Below, one piece after another: positions 1 through 10,867 of a stretch of DNA of 64,000 nucleotides. Each line of letters starts with the position of its first letter. Within the stretch, counting starts at the first letter, position 1. The stretch covers positions 54,602 to 118,601 of the forward strand of contig NZ_KN266214.1 of NCBI RefSeq assembly GCF_000766945.1. Direction: 5' to 3'. Origin of the DNA: Cellvibrio mixtus subsp. mixtus J3-8 (GTDB taxonomy: Bacteria; Pseudomonadota; Gammaproteobacteria; Pseudomonadales; Cellvibrionaceae). The notes beneath the pieces are model-generated. The model was not told the origin of the DNA. It searched no databases and saw only the letters and a list, made by a program, of their open reading frames with translations. Position numbers and translations under genes: made by a program.

Positions 1-65
1 AATAAATTTATCTTTTATTTTTATGATGAAAATTGATGGGATATATTCAATAGGTGATTACTTAT

Positions 66-503
66 TTATGTAGTCCCATTTCCAAAAACACCAATGGCAA
101 CTCCGATAATTAATAAGTATCGAATGGCTTTTCCGCAAAAAACCAACACCAGAAATCGGTAGAAGGAAACGCGCATAACCCCTGCAAAGAAAGTTAACGG
201 ATCACCAATTACAGGCACCCAAGCAAATAATAATGACCACTGGCCATGTTTTTTAAATCGTGTTTGTGCATTATTTATTTGTGCCTGCGAAAATGGAAAC
301 CATTTTTTTGTTTGTAAATGCAAACATTGCTTGCCCAAATACCAATTCACACAGGAACCCAGTGTATTGCCCAACGTAGCAACAGCCCATAATAATGGCA
401 GGGAATAATGTTGATAAATCAATGTAGCAAGCAATGCTTCCGATGAAAGCGGCAGGAGAGTTGCCGCCAGGAATGCAGCAACGAAAAGCGAGAGATAAGC
501 CAT
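66..503 (-). CDS. YqaA/DedA-related small inner-membrane protein
   Basis: A 145-aa, strongly hydrophobic protein with about four membrane segments (roughly residues 4-25, 33-52, 88-110 and 115-140). The conserved pattern of the YqaA branch of the DedA/SNARE-associated family is visible: a small-residue loop with GNTLGS near residue 45, WYLGK just after it, and WVPVIGDPLTFFAGVMR around residues 95-111. Members are probably lipid or ion transporters of the cytoplasmic membrane, but no substrate is established for this branch. It ends 46 bp downstream of aroE on the same strand and may be the last gene of that run. The family call is fairly safe; the function is open. Confidence 0.75.
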   Translation of the reverse strand: MAYLSLFVAAFLAATLLPLSSEALLATLIYQHYSLPLLWAVATLGNTLGSCVNWYLGKQCLHLQTKKWFPFSQAQINNAQTRFKKHGQWSLLFAWVPVIGDPLTFFAGVMRVSFYRFLVLVFCGKAIRYLLIIGVAIGVFGNGTT

Positions 504-549
504 AATGAATGCGATACCAACCAGAAAAAGTGTCAGTATCGCATGGGAT

Positions 550-1380
550 CTATTTTTTTTCGGTAAGCTGGCGGCGTAGCGACGTTATCACCGGCACCAC
601 TTCAGGGCGAATTTGTCGCCACAAATAAAAAGCTTCTGCCGCTTGCCCAATTAACATCCCCAAACCATCAGCAATTTGCGTAGCGCCGTGCGTTTTTGCC
701 CACTGCAAAAAGATGGTTGGCTCGGCACCGTACATCATGTCGTAACAACTGGCATTTGCAGCGAGCAGTTTTTCCGGGAGCGGCGGTAATTCACCTTGCA
801 AACTGGCTGAGGTTCCATTAATCACAATATCAAAACTGTCACCGTGAAGTTGTTCAAAGGCTTTCGCGTGGATATCGCCAAGGTCCAGAAAATTTTTCGC
901 CAACTCTTCCGCTTTACTCAGGGTTCGATTAGCAATGGTGATGCGTGCTGGTTGTTCTTCCAACAAAGGTTGCAAAATGCCGCGCACTGCGCCACCAGCA
1001 CCGAGAATTAATACGCGCTTGCCCTGGATCTCCCAACCGAGGTTGTGCATATCGTGAATCATACCGATACCGTCCGTGTTATCACCAAGGATAGTGCCAT
1101 CGCTTAATACCGCGAGTGTATTAATTGCGCCTGCACGCTCTGCACGAGCAGTACGTTTTTGGGCAAACTCAAATGCATTTAATTTAAATGGCACAGTAAT
1201 ATTTAAACCTTTGCCGCCCTGCGCAAAAAAATCCTGCGCCGCTTTTTCAAATTCACCTTCATTGACCAATTGCTTGGTGTAATGCATATCCTGCCCGGTT
1301 TGTTCGGCAAACTGGCGATGAATAACTGGCGATTTACTGTGGCTAATCGGATTGCCAAATACTGCGTATAAATCTGTCAT
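550..1380 (-). CDS. aroE: Shikimate dehydrogenase (NADP+)
   Basis: A 276-aa cytoplasmic enzyme that reduces 3-dehydroshikimate to shikimate in aromatic amino acid synthesis. The substrate-binding motif GNPISHSKSP lies at residues 9-18. The catalytic lysine is in NITVPFK (K66) and the catalytic aspartate in GDNTDG (D103). The nucleotide-binding loop GAGGAVRG is at 127-134. The length is typical of AroE. It lies 47 bp downstream of hemF in the order tsaC-hemF-aroE, the arrangement known from Pseudomonas near the chromosome origin. The ATG at 1380 has only a weak upstream purine stretch. Confidence 0.97.
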   Translation of the reverse strand: MTDLYAVFGNPISHSKSPVIHRQFAEQTGQDMHYTKQLVNEGEFEKAAQDFFAQGGKGLNITVPFKLNAFEFAQKRTARAERAGAINTLAVLSDGTILGDNTDGIGMIHDMHNLGWEIQGKRVLILGAGGAVRGILQPLLEEQPARITIANRTLSKAEELAKNFLDLGDIHAKAFEQLHGDSFDIVINGTSASLQGELPPLPEKLLAANASCYDMMYGAEPTIFLQWAKTHGATQIADGLGMLIGQAAEAFYLWRQIRPEVVPVITSLRRQLTEKK

Positions 1381-1427
1381 GAGAGTCCCAATAAAATCAA
1401 AATGTCAGCGCGGATAATTGTCGTTTT

Positions 1428-2387
<960 letters not shown>

Positions 2388-2428
2388 CTACGCGGCCTTG
2401 TCATAAAGGGGAAAAGATAGTGGCGCAA

Positions 2429-2998
2429 TCAGCCGGGTCGAATGATTTCACCGGTAAGCAAATCGCGAATTTCCGAGGGGGCAGCACGCGCGCCCACTTG
2501 CCCGGAGGTAACAGCATCGAGCTGATTACCAAAATAGCGCCGAACCTGATCAATAGTGCGCGCCGGTTTCATGCCAGCGGGATTGCATGAAGTGGATACT
2601 ATCGGCCCACCAAAGGCACGTGACAGGCCAGCCGCAACCGGATGATCGGTAACCCGCAACGCAACACTGGAAAAATTACCGGTAATCCAGGGCGGCGCCA
2701 AACCATTATTAGGCACCAGCCAGGTGTAAGGCCCAGGCCATGAATTTTTCAAGCGCTGCCGTTGCAGATCATCCAGGTGCACTAAAAAAGGCTCGAACAT
2801 ACGAATATCCGCTGCTAATAAAATCACTCCCTTTTCTACCGGGCGATCTTTCAATGCCAGCAAATCCATGACCGCAACTTCATCAAAAGGATTACAGCCC
2901 AGCCCCCACACGGCTTCGGTGGGATAAGCAACAACACCACCCAATCTCATTTGCCGGGCGGCGAATTGCACACGGGGGTTGAGCGACCATTCAAGCAT
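2429..2998 (-). CDS. tsaC: Threonylcarbamoyl-AMP synthase (YrdC/Sua5 family)
   Basis: A 189-aa single-domain YrdC protein that makes threonylcarbamoyl-AMP from threonine, bicarbonate and ATP for the t6A37 modification of tRNAs. The nucleotide-binding signature YPTEAVWGLGCNPF is at residues 25-38. LKDRP, close to residue 50, and the SSVALRVTDHP and PIVSTSCNPAG segments are also conserved. It lacks the C-terminal Sua5 domain, so it is the short TsaC form, and it matches the E. coli length. An AAAGGT ribosome site precedes the ATG. It lies downstream of dprA, as in Pseudomonas and E. coli. Confidence 0.95.
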   Translation of the reverse strand: MLEWSLNPRVQFAARQMRLGGVVAYPTEAVWGLGCNPFDEVAVMDLLALKDRPVEKGVILLAADIRMFEPFLVHLDDLQRQRLKNSWPGPYTWLVPNNGLAPPWITGNFSSVALRVTDHPVAAGLSRAFGGPIVSTSCNPAGMKPARTIDQVRRYFGNQLDAVTSGQVGARAAPSEIRDLLTGEIIRPG

Positions 2999-3077
2999 GA
3001 ATATACCTTTTTCAACGTTGGAAACACGGTCTGGTGATTATCCCAGCTTAGCGTTCAATCTTACACCCTTCACCTAC

Positions 3078-4235
3078 TCATACACGTTGATAACAAGCAC
3101 CTATTTGCTGCACCAGACCTTTGATTTCCAGTGCCACCAAACCGGCGGAGAGGCTTCCTATATCAGCGCCGGTACGCTCTGCGAGTAGGTCCAGCGGCAA
3201 CGGATCAAAGCCCAACGCATCCAGTAATGCCTGCTCATCCGGATCTAAAACTGGCTCGGGAGCGTCAATATCAGCCGTATCAAACAGAGCCAGGGAGCTA
3301 TTTTTATGTGCCACTTCCTGGCGCTTGTAACTGATCAAACCAGCCAGTTGCTCGACAATATCCTGCGCAGTTTCAACCAGCGTCGCCCCCTGGCGAATTA
3401 ACTGATGGCAACCACGGGCTAATGGATTATGGATTGACCCCGGAATTGCAAAGACTTCCCGGTTATGTTGCAAGGCGTAAGCAGCCGTTATCAATGAACC
3501 GCTTTGTACAGCCGCCTCCACCACCAGAGTCCCGCCACTTAAACCACTGATAATGCGATTTCGTTGCGGGAAATTCGCTGCCTGGGAGCTCACCCCAAGC
3601 GGGAACTCACTGACCAATGCGCCGCCTGCATACAGAATCGCCTGCGCCAAACCACGATGGCGCGCAGGATAAATCATGTCAATTCCGGTCCCCATCACTG
3701 CAATAGTTTTTCCACCGGCATTCAATGCACCCTGATGCGCAGCAGCATCAATTCCCAGTGCCAGGCCACTGGTAATCGCAAATCCGCATTCTGCAAGGTA
3801 TCGCGCAAAACGCTCGGCATTTTCACTGCCACCCGCCGTCGGGTTACGGCTGCCCACCATCGCAACTTGCGGCAGGCTAAGGCAAGTGTGATCACCACGC
3901 ACAAATAACATAGGGGGCGGCTTCGGGATTTCCCGCAACAGCCTGGGATAGCGGGGGTCATCGAATGTCAGGCAATGCAAATCCGGTTGGCTTTCTATAT
4001 AAGCCAGATCCTGTTCCAGGCGCCGGGTCAGTGCAGAGCCGGAGTGAAAAGCACGGAGCGATTCCAACGCGGCGGGACGAAAATAGGATTTAAGGGCTGA
4101 TGGAGATTGATCTAACAGGGTTTCAATATCCAATCCCTGTTCGCGCAATTGCCAGTAAGCACCGGCGCCGGTTTCAGGCAAACGCAAAAAGAGTAGATAT
4201 TTAGCGAGGCAGGAATCGAGCAGGGAGAGGGTCAT
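3078..4235 (-). CDS. dprA: DNA processing protein DprA (Smf)
   Basis: A 385-aa DprA, the RecA loader that protects incoming single strands during natural transformation. The Rossmann-type core shows MVGSRNPTAGG, SGLALGIDAAAHQGAL, MGTGIDMIYPARH and SGGTLVVEAAVQSGSLITA. The C-terminal 60 residues look like the DprA winged-helix domain. An upstream helix-rich SAM-like region is also present. An ATG two codons further upstream (4241) exists, but AAGGA sits immediately before it. That motif is correctly spaced, 6 nt, for the ATG at 4235, which I therefore prefer. The gene follows the LysM gene by 44 bp. It does not by itself prove competence, because dprA is widespread. Confidence 0.95.
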   Translation of the reverse strand: MTLSLLDSCLAKYLLFLRLPETGAGAYWQLREQGLDIETLLDQSPSALKSYFRPAALESLRAFHSGSALTRRLEQDLAYIESQPDLHCLTFDDPRYPRLLREIPKPPPMLFVRGDHTCLSLPQVAMVGSRNPTAGGSENAERFARYLAECGFAITSGLALGIDAAAHQGALNAGGKTIAVMGTGIDMIYPARHRGLAQAILYAGGALVSEFPLGVSSQAANFPQRNRIISGLSGGTLVVEAAVQSGSLITAAYALQHNREVFAIPGSIHNPLARGCHQLIRQGATLVETAQDIVEQLAGLISYKRQEVAHKNSSLALFDTADIDAPEPVLDPDEQALLDALGFDPLPLDLLAERTGADIGSLSAGLVALEIKGLVQQIGACYQRV

Positions 4236-4279
4236 AATCATCCTTGATATAGACTGCCCCCGGACGGGGGCATATTTAC

Positions 4280-5332
4280 TTAGGGGTTGCGCACCTTGTC
4301 GTTAACAGCCAATGCGCGATCCGCTTCCAAAACCAGACCGAAGCTTATCTTTTCAAACGTGCGGAATACCATTAACAGGCCAGCACGCTCATCCGGCAGG
4401 GCAATTTTGCCGCCTTTCACACGATCGCGAACCACTTCACCCGTCTTGTAGATAGCCAACACATTGCCAATTTGCAGACCTTCGCGTTCACCGCGGTTAA
4501 TGATTACCACATTGAATTTGCCAACCTGGGTAACACCACCTTCAACAGCAATGATTTGAGCATTGATGTCATCATCCGGTGCACTGGGATAAAACAGTGA
4601 ATCTACGGAACGGTCTTCGCTGGGCAGTAATTGGTCGCCAGGGCGCACTTCTTCATAGGTACGGATTACATCCAGCTTGGCAACTTCACCCTCGATGTTA
4701 TCAATCGCAACAGTACCAATGCTTTGCGCGTATACCCCCAGAAACTCTTTGGTTACCGGATCTTTAAACACCTGGCCTTTGCGATAAATACCGTAATTGG
4801 AAAAGCTCGAATCAAACGTACCGCGCGCATAAGCCAAATCACCCGCACCTACAATAACGTGCTGCTGCTGGCCAGCCAGCATGTAAGGGGCTTTTTCCAG
4901 TACACCAGCTTCCACAATACGACTGCGGGACAGGAATGCATCAATCCTGTCGAGCGGGATAGTAGAGATGGCATCCTCCATTTTTTGTACACGAACGCTG
5001 GGGCTAAGCTTGGTTGCGCCATTGATACCACCAGCACCCGGAACCATCTTGAGCGTGCGCTCAACAGTCAGGCGCGGCCGGCCATCCAAATAAATAAGCT
5101 TGATCAAATCCCCAGGGAAAATGAGATGGGGGTTTTCAATTTGTGGATTAACATGCCAAATCTCTGGCCAGAGCCAGGGACTGTTTAAAAATGTCGCGGA
5201 GATATCCCACAGGGTATCGCCTTTTTTAACGGTATATTCGTCGGGGTGACCCGTTTTGAGCACGGAGTCATCAGCCCAGGAAAACAAGCTGATTAGGGAT
5301 GCGGCGAACACCGCCAATAATATTTTTTTCAT
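4280..5332 (-). CDS. tsaP: LysM-domain periplasmic protein, TsaP-like
   Basis: A 350-aa exported protein. It has a cleavable signal peptide (MKKILLAVFAASLISLFSWA), then a LysM domain (YTVKKGDTLWDISATFLNSP followed by WPEIWHVNPQIENPHLIFPGD). About 250 further residues resemble the C-terminal FlgT-like part of TsaP. TsaP anchors the type IV pilus secretin to peptidoglycan in Neisseria, Myxococcus and Pseudomonas (PA0020). The gene holds exactly that position here, between dprA and the divergent def. An in-frame upstream extension to 5440 lacks a ribosome site and would hide the signal peptide, so I start at 5332. The LysM call is certain; the TsaP identity rests on synteny and length. Confidence 0.85.
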   Translation of the reverse strand: MKKILLAVFAASLISLFSWADDSVLKTGHPDEYTVKKGDTLWDISATFLNSPWLWPEIWHVNPQIENPHLIFPGDLIKLIYLDGRPRLTVERTLKMVPGAGGINGATKLSPSVRVQKMEDAISTIPLDRIDAFLSRSRIVEAGVLEKAPYMLAGQQQHVIVGAGDLAYARGTFDSSFSNYGIYRKGQVFKDPVTKEFLGVYAQSIGTVAIDNIEGEVAKLDVIRTYEEVRPGDQLLPSEDRSVDSLFYPSAPDDDINAQIIAVEGGVTQVGKFNVVIINRGEREGLQIGNVLAIYKTGEVVRDRVKGGKIALPDERAGLLMVFRTFEKISFGLVLEADRALAVNDKVRNP

Positions 5333-5487
5333 AGAAACCGATCCTGTTTTATTCGGTCCTGAGGCAGATAGACGTATAATAGTTGAATTAAAGCCCATGC
5401 TGTTTCCATTTGCACCGCATAAATCCTGTGCGATCATCATGTTAGCAGCGGTTATTACCTTTTTACTAGAAGTTTGTCACAAACACT

Positions 5488-5997
5488 ATGGCCTTGTTAC
5501 CTATCCTTGAATTTCCCGACCCACGGCTGCGTACTGTCGCCAAACCCGTCACAGAAGTGGACGATGAAATCCGCAAACTGATCGACGATATGTTTGAAAC
5601 CATGTACGACGCCCCCGGTGTTGGCCTCGCAGCATCCCAGATCAATGTGCATATTCGCGTAGTAGTTATAGACGTGAGCGAAGATAAATCCCAGCCGCTG
5701 GTGTTTATCAACCCGGAAATTGAGACGCTGGATAATTCTTCTGCACCCTACGATGAAGGTTGCCTGTCAGTGCCTGGATTCTACGAAACGGTAATGCGCC
5801 CGACCCGTATCCGGGTAAAAGCGCTGGATCGGGATGGCAACCCCTTTGAAATGGAGCCCGCCGGTTTGTTGGCCGTGTGTATCCAGCACGAGCTGGACCA
5901 CCTGAATGGCAAATTGTTTGTAGACCATATTTCGCCGTTTAAACGTTCGCGCATTCGCTCCAAGCTGGAGAAAAAGCATAAGGCCGAAGCGCGCTGA
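5488..5997 (+). CDS. def: Peptide deformylase
   Basis: A 169-aa metalloenzyme that removes the N-formyl group from nascent proteins. All three signature motifs are intact: GVGLAASQ (44-51), EGCLS (90-94, metal ligand C92) and QHELDHLNG (133-141, ligands H134 and H138, catalytic E135). It is divergent from the LysM gene across 155 bp, which must hold both promoters. It pairs functionally with fmt, which adds the formyl group, but an intrinsic terminator at 6016-6038 separates the two. Confidence 0.98.
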   Translation: MALLPILEFPDPRLRTVAKPVTEVDDEIRKLIDDMFETMYDAPGVGLAASQINVHIRVVVIDVSEDKSQPLVFINPEIETLDNSSAPYDEGCLSVPGFYETVMRPTRIRVKALDRDGNPFEMEPAGLLAVCIQHELDHLNGKLFVDHISPFKRSRIRSKLEKKHKAEAR

Positions 5998-6015
5998 GTT
6001 AGCGCCCGGCAAACC

Positions 6016-6038
6016 AAGGCGCTACTGGCGCCTTTTTT
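6016..6038 (+). terminator. Intrinsic terminator between def and fmt
   Basis: A perfect 7-bp stem AAGGCGC/GCGCCTT with a 5-nt loop is followed by TTTTTT. It lies 18 bp after the def stop and 43 bp before the fmt start. It should reduce read-through, so fmt may have its own promoter or be attenuated. Confidence 0.75.
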
Positions 6039-6080
6039 ATTTCTTGCGAGTTAAATTTCCGCTATTTCAATAGGTTATCC

Positions 6081-7052
6081 ATGAGCCAAGGTTTACGCAT
6101 TATTTTTGCCGGCACCCCGGAATTTGCCGCTGAACATCTAAAGACCCTGCTGGACAGCCGCCACCAGGTGATCGCCGTATATTCCCAGCCTGATCGCCCC
6201 GCAGGTCGCGGCAAAAAGCTTACCGCGAGCCCGGTAAAGGAAGTCGCGCTGGCCAACAACATCCCGGTTTACCAACCGCTCAATTTCAAAGCGCCAGAAG
6301 CGATTGCCGGGCTTGCCAGCTTGCAAGCGGATTTGATGGTCGTGGTCGCATATGGCCTGATCTTACCAAAGGCGGTCCTCGAGGCGCCGCGCCTGGGTTG
6401 CATTAACGTCCATGCCTCAATCCTGCCGCGCTGGCGTGGTGCGGCCCCTATCCAGCGCGCCATTGAAGCGGGCGACACCGAGACCGGCGTCACCATTATG
6501 CAAATGGATGTGGGATTGGATACCGGTGATATGCTGATCAAAGCTTATTGCCCGATTTTAGCGGACGATACCGGCGGAAGCCTGCATGATAAGCTCATCC
6601 AGATTGGAAGTCCGGCGCTATTAAGCGCGCTAGAGCAACTGCAAACCAATACCGCCAAACCGGAAAAACAGGATGATTCCCTAAGCAATTACGCTCCAAA
6701 ACTTAGCAAAGAAGAAGCTGCCTTAAATTGGGCATTACCAGCGCTTACCCTGGAGCGCCGTGTGCGCGCCTTTAACCCGTTTCCTGTCGCCCACACCAAA
6801 CCGGCAGGTGCCGCTGACGACCAACGTATTCGTGTCTGGGCGGCAAGCGCCATTGATAAAACCTCAGCAGGGATTCCCGGGAGTATCAGTCAAATCACCG
6901 AACAGGGCCTTTGGGTTGCTTGCGCTGAAGGCCAATTAATACTGGAACAATTGCAGCTCCCGGGCAAAAAAGTGATGAAGGTAAACGAAATACTGCGCGG
7001 CCACCCGGACCTGTTTAAAGTCGGCGATCAGTTGGAACAACCGACATGCTAA
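6081..7052 (+). CDS. fmt: Methionyl-tRNA formyltransferase
   Basis: A 323-aa enzyme that formylates initiator Met-tRNA using 10-formyl-THF. The N-terminal formyltransferase domain shows [10 protein letters not shown] (11-20) and the catalytic triad equivalents N109 and H111 (in INVHASILP) and D147 (in DVGLDTGD). Each is offset by three from the E. coli numbering. The OB-like C-terminal domain begins near residue 210 ([10 protein letters not shown]). Its last 7 bp overlap rsmB, implying coupled translation. Confidence 0.98.
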   Translation: MSQGLRIIFAGTPEFAAEHLKTLLDSRHQVIAVYSQPDRPAGRGKKLTASPVKEVALANNIPVYQPLNFKAPEAIAGLASLQADLMVVVAYGLILPKAVLEAPRLGCINVHASILPRWRGAAPIQRAIEAGDTETGVTIMQMDVGLDTGDMLIKAYCPILADDTGGSLHDKLIQIGSPALLSALEQLQTNTAKPEKQDDSLSNYAPKLSKEEAALNWALPALTLERRVRAFNPFPVAHTKPAGAADDQRIRVWAASAIDKTSAGIPGSISQITEQGLWVACAEGQLILEQLQLPGKKVMKVNEILRGHPDLFKVGDQLEQPTC

Positions 7053-8344
7053 GGGTACGCGCCGCCGCCGCACAGGTGATAACACAGATTCTTGGATTGA
7101 AAGGCTCACTTTCCAGCTTATTACCACCTATTTCAGCGAAAATCCCTGAAAATGATCGCGCGTTACTACAGGAATTGTGTTTTGGCACTTGCCGTTTTTA
7201 TCCCCAACTTCAGGCCTATACCGAGTGTCTCCTGGATAAACCGCTAAGGGCTAAAGATAACGACGTGCAAGCCCTGTTGCTACTCGGGCTTTACCAACTG
7301 CTACATACACGCATTCCCGACCATGCCGCCATCGGTGAAACCGTGGAGGTCACCCGCCACATCAAAAAGCCCTGGGCGACCAAACTGGTAAATGGCGTTT
7401 TGCGGAGTTTCCAGCGCGATAGCGCCAAAATTAACGAATTTCTTAGCCAAAACCGCGCATTCCAGAGCAATCACCCCGCCTGGATGGAGGCCATGATTAG
7501 CAAATGCTGGCCTGAACAATTCGATAATCTGATCGCTGCCAATAACCAGCACCCGCCATTCACCTTGCGCCTCAATGTCAACAAAATCCGTCGCGAGCAA
7601 TATCTCACTTTATTGAGTGGACTCGGCATTAACGCGAATGCCACCCGATTCAGCCCTTATGGCATTACCCTTGAACACGCTTGTGATCCGCGCAAACTGC
7701 CGCATTTCGCTGAAGGCTGGCTGAGCGTGCAGGATGAAGCTGCGCAATTGAGTGGCGATTTGCTGCAATTGTCACCCAACTTGCGGGTATTGGATGCATG
7801 TAGTGCGCCCGGAGGGAAAACAGGCCATCTCTTAGAGCTGGAACCGAGCCTTACAGTGACCGCACTGGATGCCGACGAACGCCGCCTTGGCCGTGTGCGC
7901 GAAAACCTTACTCGCTTGGGAGTAACCGCCAACATTATGTGCGGCGATGGTACAAAACCGGATACCTGGTGGAACGGTGAACTTTACGATCGCATCCTGC
8001 TCGATGCACCTTGCTCAGCAACCGGCATTATCCGCCGCCACCCGGACATCAAGGTCTTGCGCACCCCCGAAGAACTCGACCGGCTTGGTGAATTGCAGCA
8101 ACAACTCCTGAAAAGCTTATGGCCGCTCTTGAAACCCGGCGGAATTTTGCTCTACGCCACCTGTTCAATGATGCCGAAGGAAAACACCCGGGTTATCGAA
8201 GCCTTTGTGGCGCGCCAAAAGGATGCCCACTGCGACCAGCTGGATGTTGATTGGGGCCTGCCGCAAACCTGTGGCAGGCAATTGTTACCACAACTGGATG
8301 GCCACGATGGTTTTTACTATGCGCGCCTCCGGAAGCTAAGCTGA
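7046..8344 (+). CDS. rsmB: 16S rRNA (cytosine-967-C5)-methyltransferase
   Basis: A 432-aa enzyme that methylates C967 of 16S rRNA. The N-terminal 140 residues form a NusB-like RNA-binding domain. The SAM domain has [17 protein letters not shown] near 248. The two cysteines of the NOL1/NOP2/Sun mechanism are in [17 protein letters not shown] (about C321) and LLYATCSM (about C373). It overlaps the fmt stop by 7 bp. The gene order def-fmt-rsmB-trkA is conserved in many gammaproteobacteria. Confidence 0.97.
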   Translation: MLRVRAAAAQVITQILGLKGSLSSLLPPISAKIPENDRALLQELCFGTCRFYPQLQAYTECLLDKPLRAKDNDVQALLLLGLYQLLHTRIPDHAAIGETVEVTRHIKKPWATKLVNGVLRSFQRDSAKINEFLSQNRAFQSNHPAWMEAMISKCWPEQFDNLIAANNQHPPFTLRLNVNKIRREQYLTLLSGLGINANATRFSPYGITLEHACDPRKLPHFAEGWLSVQDEAAQLSGDLLQLSPNLRVLDACSAPGGKTGHLLELEPSLTVTALDADERRLGRVRENLTRLGVTANIMCGDGTKPDTWWNGELYDRILLDAPCSATGIIRRHPDIKVLRTPEELDRLGELQQQLLKSLWPLLKPGGILLYATCSMMPKENTRVIEAFVARQKDAHCDQLDVDWGLPQTCGRQLLPQLDGHDGFYYARLRKLS

Positions 8345-8514
8345 TCTACCTACTGGATGCAGATGTGCATGTTCCGAACCGGGAAAATACCGTTCTTGCC
8401 AGAAGTAGATGGATGCGACATTACCTAGGCACAACATCCGCAGGGAAAATTAAAAAAGTTGCGCAAACCAGTCCGGCAGCGCGGTGAGTTTGCCCAATAA
8501 CGGAGATAGCGATT

Positions 8515-9900
8515 ATGAAAATAATTATCCTCGGCGCCGGCCAGGTTGGCGGCAGCCTCGCAGAGCACCTGGCCAACGAGGCCAATGACATTACCGTTGT
8601 CGATACCGATGAAGCGCGTTTGCGCGAGTTGCGCGACCGGCTGGATATCAGCGTCGTTACTGGCGAAGCCTCGCATCCGGATATCCTTGCGCAAGCCGGC
8701 ATGGAAGACGCCGATATGCTGGTGGCCGTCACCAGCGATGACGAGATCAATATGATCGCCTGCACCGTCGCAGAAAATCTGTTCCACACCCCCACCAAAA
8801 TTGCGCGGGTGCGTGCCACCTCGTATTTAACCCATCAAAAACTGTTTGAATCCGGCGCTATCCCGATTGATGTATTGATCAGCCCGGAGCAGCTGATGTC
8901 TGAATACATTTTCCGTTTGATCGAACAACCCGGCGCACTGCAAGTGCTGGATTTCGCCGATGGCAAAGTACAGTTAGTGGCAGTAAAGGCTTACCACGGT
9001 GGCCCGCTGGTTGGCCAGGAGCTGCGCTTTTTACGTGAGCATATGCCCGCAGTGGAGACCCGCGTTGCGGCAATTTACCGCCGCAATCGCGCCATAATGC
9101 CTACCGGAACCACGGTGATCGAAGCCGATGATGAGGTTTTCTTTATCGCCGCCAAGGCCGATATCCGCGCGGTAATGAGTGAGTTGCGCCGCCTGGAAGT
9201 CGCTTATAAACGCATCACTATCGCTGGAGGTGGCAATATTGGTTTGCGCCTCGCCAGGATGCTGGAAGGCCGTTACAACGTGCGCGTGATTGAATACAAC
9301 AAAAGCCGCTGCATTCGCCTTTCCGAACAACTGGAGCGCGCCATCGTGATTCAGGGCAGCGCTTCGGATAAAGATTTATTGTTGGAAGAAAGTATTGAAG
9401 ATACGGATGTTTTCCTCGCCCTGACCAACGACGACGAGGCCAATATCATGTCCTCGATGCTCGCCAAACGCCTGGGTGCGCGCAAGGTAATGACCTTGAT
9501 TAACAACCCCGCCTATGTGGATGTGGTGCAGGGCGGTGATATTGATATTGCTATTTCACCCCAAACCACCACCATCGGCAGCCTGCTTACCCACGTGCGC
9601 CGCGGCGATATTGTCAACGTTCACTCACTGCGGCGCGGTGCGGCGGAGGCGATCGAAATCATCGCCCATGGCGATGCCAAGTCGTCAAAAGTCGTGGGTA
9701 AAGCGCTGGAAGATATCGATCTGCCGGAAGGCGCCAATATCGGCGCGATTGTACGGCAAGGGCCTGATGGCGATGAGGTAGTAATCGCCCATGACGATGT
9801 GGTTGTGCAATCGGGCGATCATGTCATTATTTTCCTGCTGCAGAAAAAGCATATCCGCGATGTGGAAAAGCTGTTCCAGGTTGGCTTCAGCTTTTTCTAA
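8515..9900 (+). CDS. trkA: Trk potassium uptake regulatory protein TrkA
   Basis: A 461-aa peripheral membrane protein that gates the TrkH/TrkG potassium channel in response to NAD(H)/ATP. It consists of two tandem RCK units, each with a Rossmann nucleotide site ([15 protein letters not shown] at 4-18 and [15 protein letters not shown] around 237) followed by a TrkA-C domain. Length and duplication match E. coli TrkA. GGAGAT precedes the ATG. It is 170 bp downstream of rsmB, so a promoter of its own is possible. No trkH is in the window. Confidence 0.97.
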   Translation: MKIIILGAGQVGGSLAEHLANEANDITVVDTDEARLRELRDRLDISVVTGEASHPDILAQAGMEDADMLVAVTSDDEINMIACTVAENLFHTPTKIARVRATSYLTHQKLFESGAIPIDVLISPEQLMSEYIFRLIEQPGALQVLDFADGKVQLVAVKAYHGGPLVGQELRFLREHMPAVETRVAAIYRRNRAIMPTGTTVIEADDEVFFIAAKADIRAVMSELRRLEVAYKRITIAGGGNIGLRLARMLEGRYNVRVIEYNKSRCIRLSEQLERAIVIQGSASDKDLLLEESIEDTDVFLALTNDDEANIMSSMLAKRLGARKVMTLINNPAYVDVVQGGDIDIAISPQTTTIGSLLTHVRRGDIVNVHSLRRGAAEAIEIIAHGDAKSSKVVGKALEDIDLPEGANIGAIVRQGPDGDEVVIAHDDVVVQSGDHVIIFLLQKKHIRDVEKLFQVGFSFF

Positions 9901-9934
9901 TTATCCCCCAGCCGGTATTCCTGCCGCCCCAGCA

Positions 9935-9957
9935 AGCCTGCCATTATCCGGCAGGCT
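9935..9957. terminator. Hairpin between convergent trkA and DUF6445 gene
   Basis: An 8-bp perfect stem AGCCTGCC/GGCAGGCT with a 7-nt loop lies between the two convergent stops and overlaps the 3' end of the minus-strand gene. There is no U-tract on either strand, so it is only terminator-like. Confidence 0.35.
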
Positions 9958-10678
9958 GTTGGACCCAATCGCGCTTGCCAAAAATAAACGAGTTAAGCGT
10001 TAAGCGGCCGCTGGCCGGATCGGGATCAAACCGGAAATCCGGGCCGATATTGCCCGAATGCAACACGTTTCCAGGGTAAATAACCAACCGGTTAAAGCGC
10101 GCATCCACACTCATAATTTGCTCAAACCATTGATCTGAACCATTCATATATGTGCGCGGGGATTTCTCCAGCAGGCCTTCCGCGCGGGCGCGTTCGCTAT
10201 AAATCGCTTGCCGTGCGCCATCAATAATTTCAAAGCCAGTGCCGCGATGGCGATACAGTGATGTTCCCCCATGCTCGGCACCACACAGGTAATGTACGCA
10301 TGCCAAATCGGTACGCTTGATGGTATCGATATGCGGCAAACTTTGCTGCGCGCCCATTTTTTCCGGGGGAGTTGCCACAATTGAATAAAGCGATTGCGCA
10401 CCTGCCCAGGCATCCCGGGGTAAACCAAAACAGCGTTCGATCAACTCACCCAGATAGCGATAAATAGCGTAGGTATATTGCTTGGGGGCCATCATTCGCT
10501 TGCCCGGATAATAGGTATCAGCCTCGTCAAGTTTATTATCCTGAACACACAGACTCACCAGGAACTCAGGGCTAGCGAGGAAATTATCGATTACCAAAAC
10601 CGGGATGTTATCGCGTCCAACCCTGACGGTCTGGTAGATAAAGTGGGGATGCAAGGAAAAATTATACGTATCGTCCAT
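9944..10678 (-). CDS. DUF6445 family protein (putative 2OG-Fe(II) oxygenase-like fold)
   Basis: A 244-aa cytoplasmic protein without signal or membrane segments. It resembles the DUF6445 family, often found next to tryptophan-halogenase-like and TonB-receptor genes. A possible metal-binding set is visible: LPHIDTIKRTDLACVHYLC around 130-150 (an HxD pair) and a late histidine in VIYPGNVLHSGNIG (about residue 208). RLTLNSFIF follows. That HxD...H spacing resembles prolyl-hydroxylase-like oxygenases, which is inference. It stands alone here, convergent with trkA and divergent from lpdA, with no halogenase nearby. The biological role is unknown. Confidence 0.6.
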   Translation of the reverse strand: MDDTYNFSLHPHFIYQTVRVGRDNIPVLVIDNFLASPEFLVSLCVQDNKLDEADTYYPGKRMMAPKQYTYAIYRYLGELIERCFGLPRDAWAGAQSLYSIVATPPEKMGAQQSLPHIDTIKRTDLACVHYLCGAEHGGTSLYRHRGTGFEIIDGARQAIYSERARAEGLLEKSPRTYMNGSDQWFEQIMSVDARFNRLVIYPGNVLHSGNIGPDFRFDPDPASGRLTLNSFIFGKRDWVQQPAG

Positions 10679-10867
10679 GGCTGCGCACGGCTCTCATTGC
10701 TGGTAGTGGCACCATGATACTGAATCCTGCTTCAGGTAATAAGGTGATTTTTTATGGCGATAAGCACCTGATTTATGAGCGCCGAATCCCTTATGATGCG
10801 GCTTCCTTAATATGCACAACAATGTCCTTTAAAAAGCCCCAGATCAAAATTCACACAGGAGCACTTC

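Noticed and set aside
4280-5440. Longer LysM-protein start at 5440
   Set aside because: It would place a polar stretch before a good signal peptide and lacks a ribosome site; the ATG at 5332 is better.
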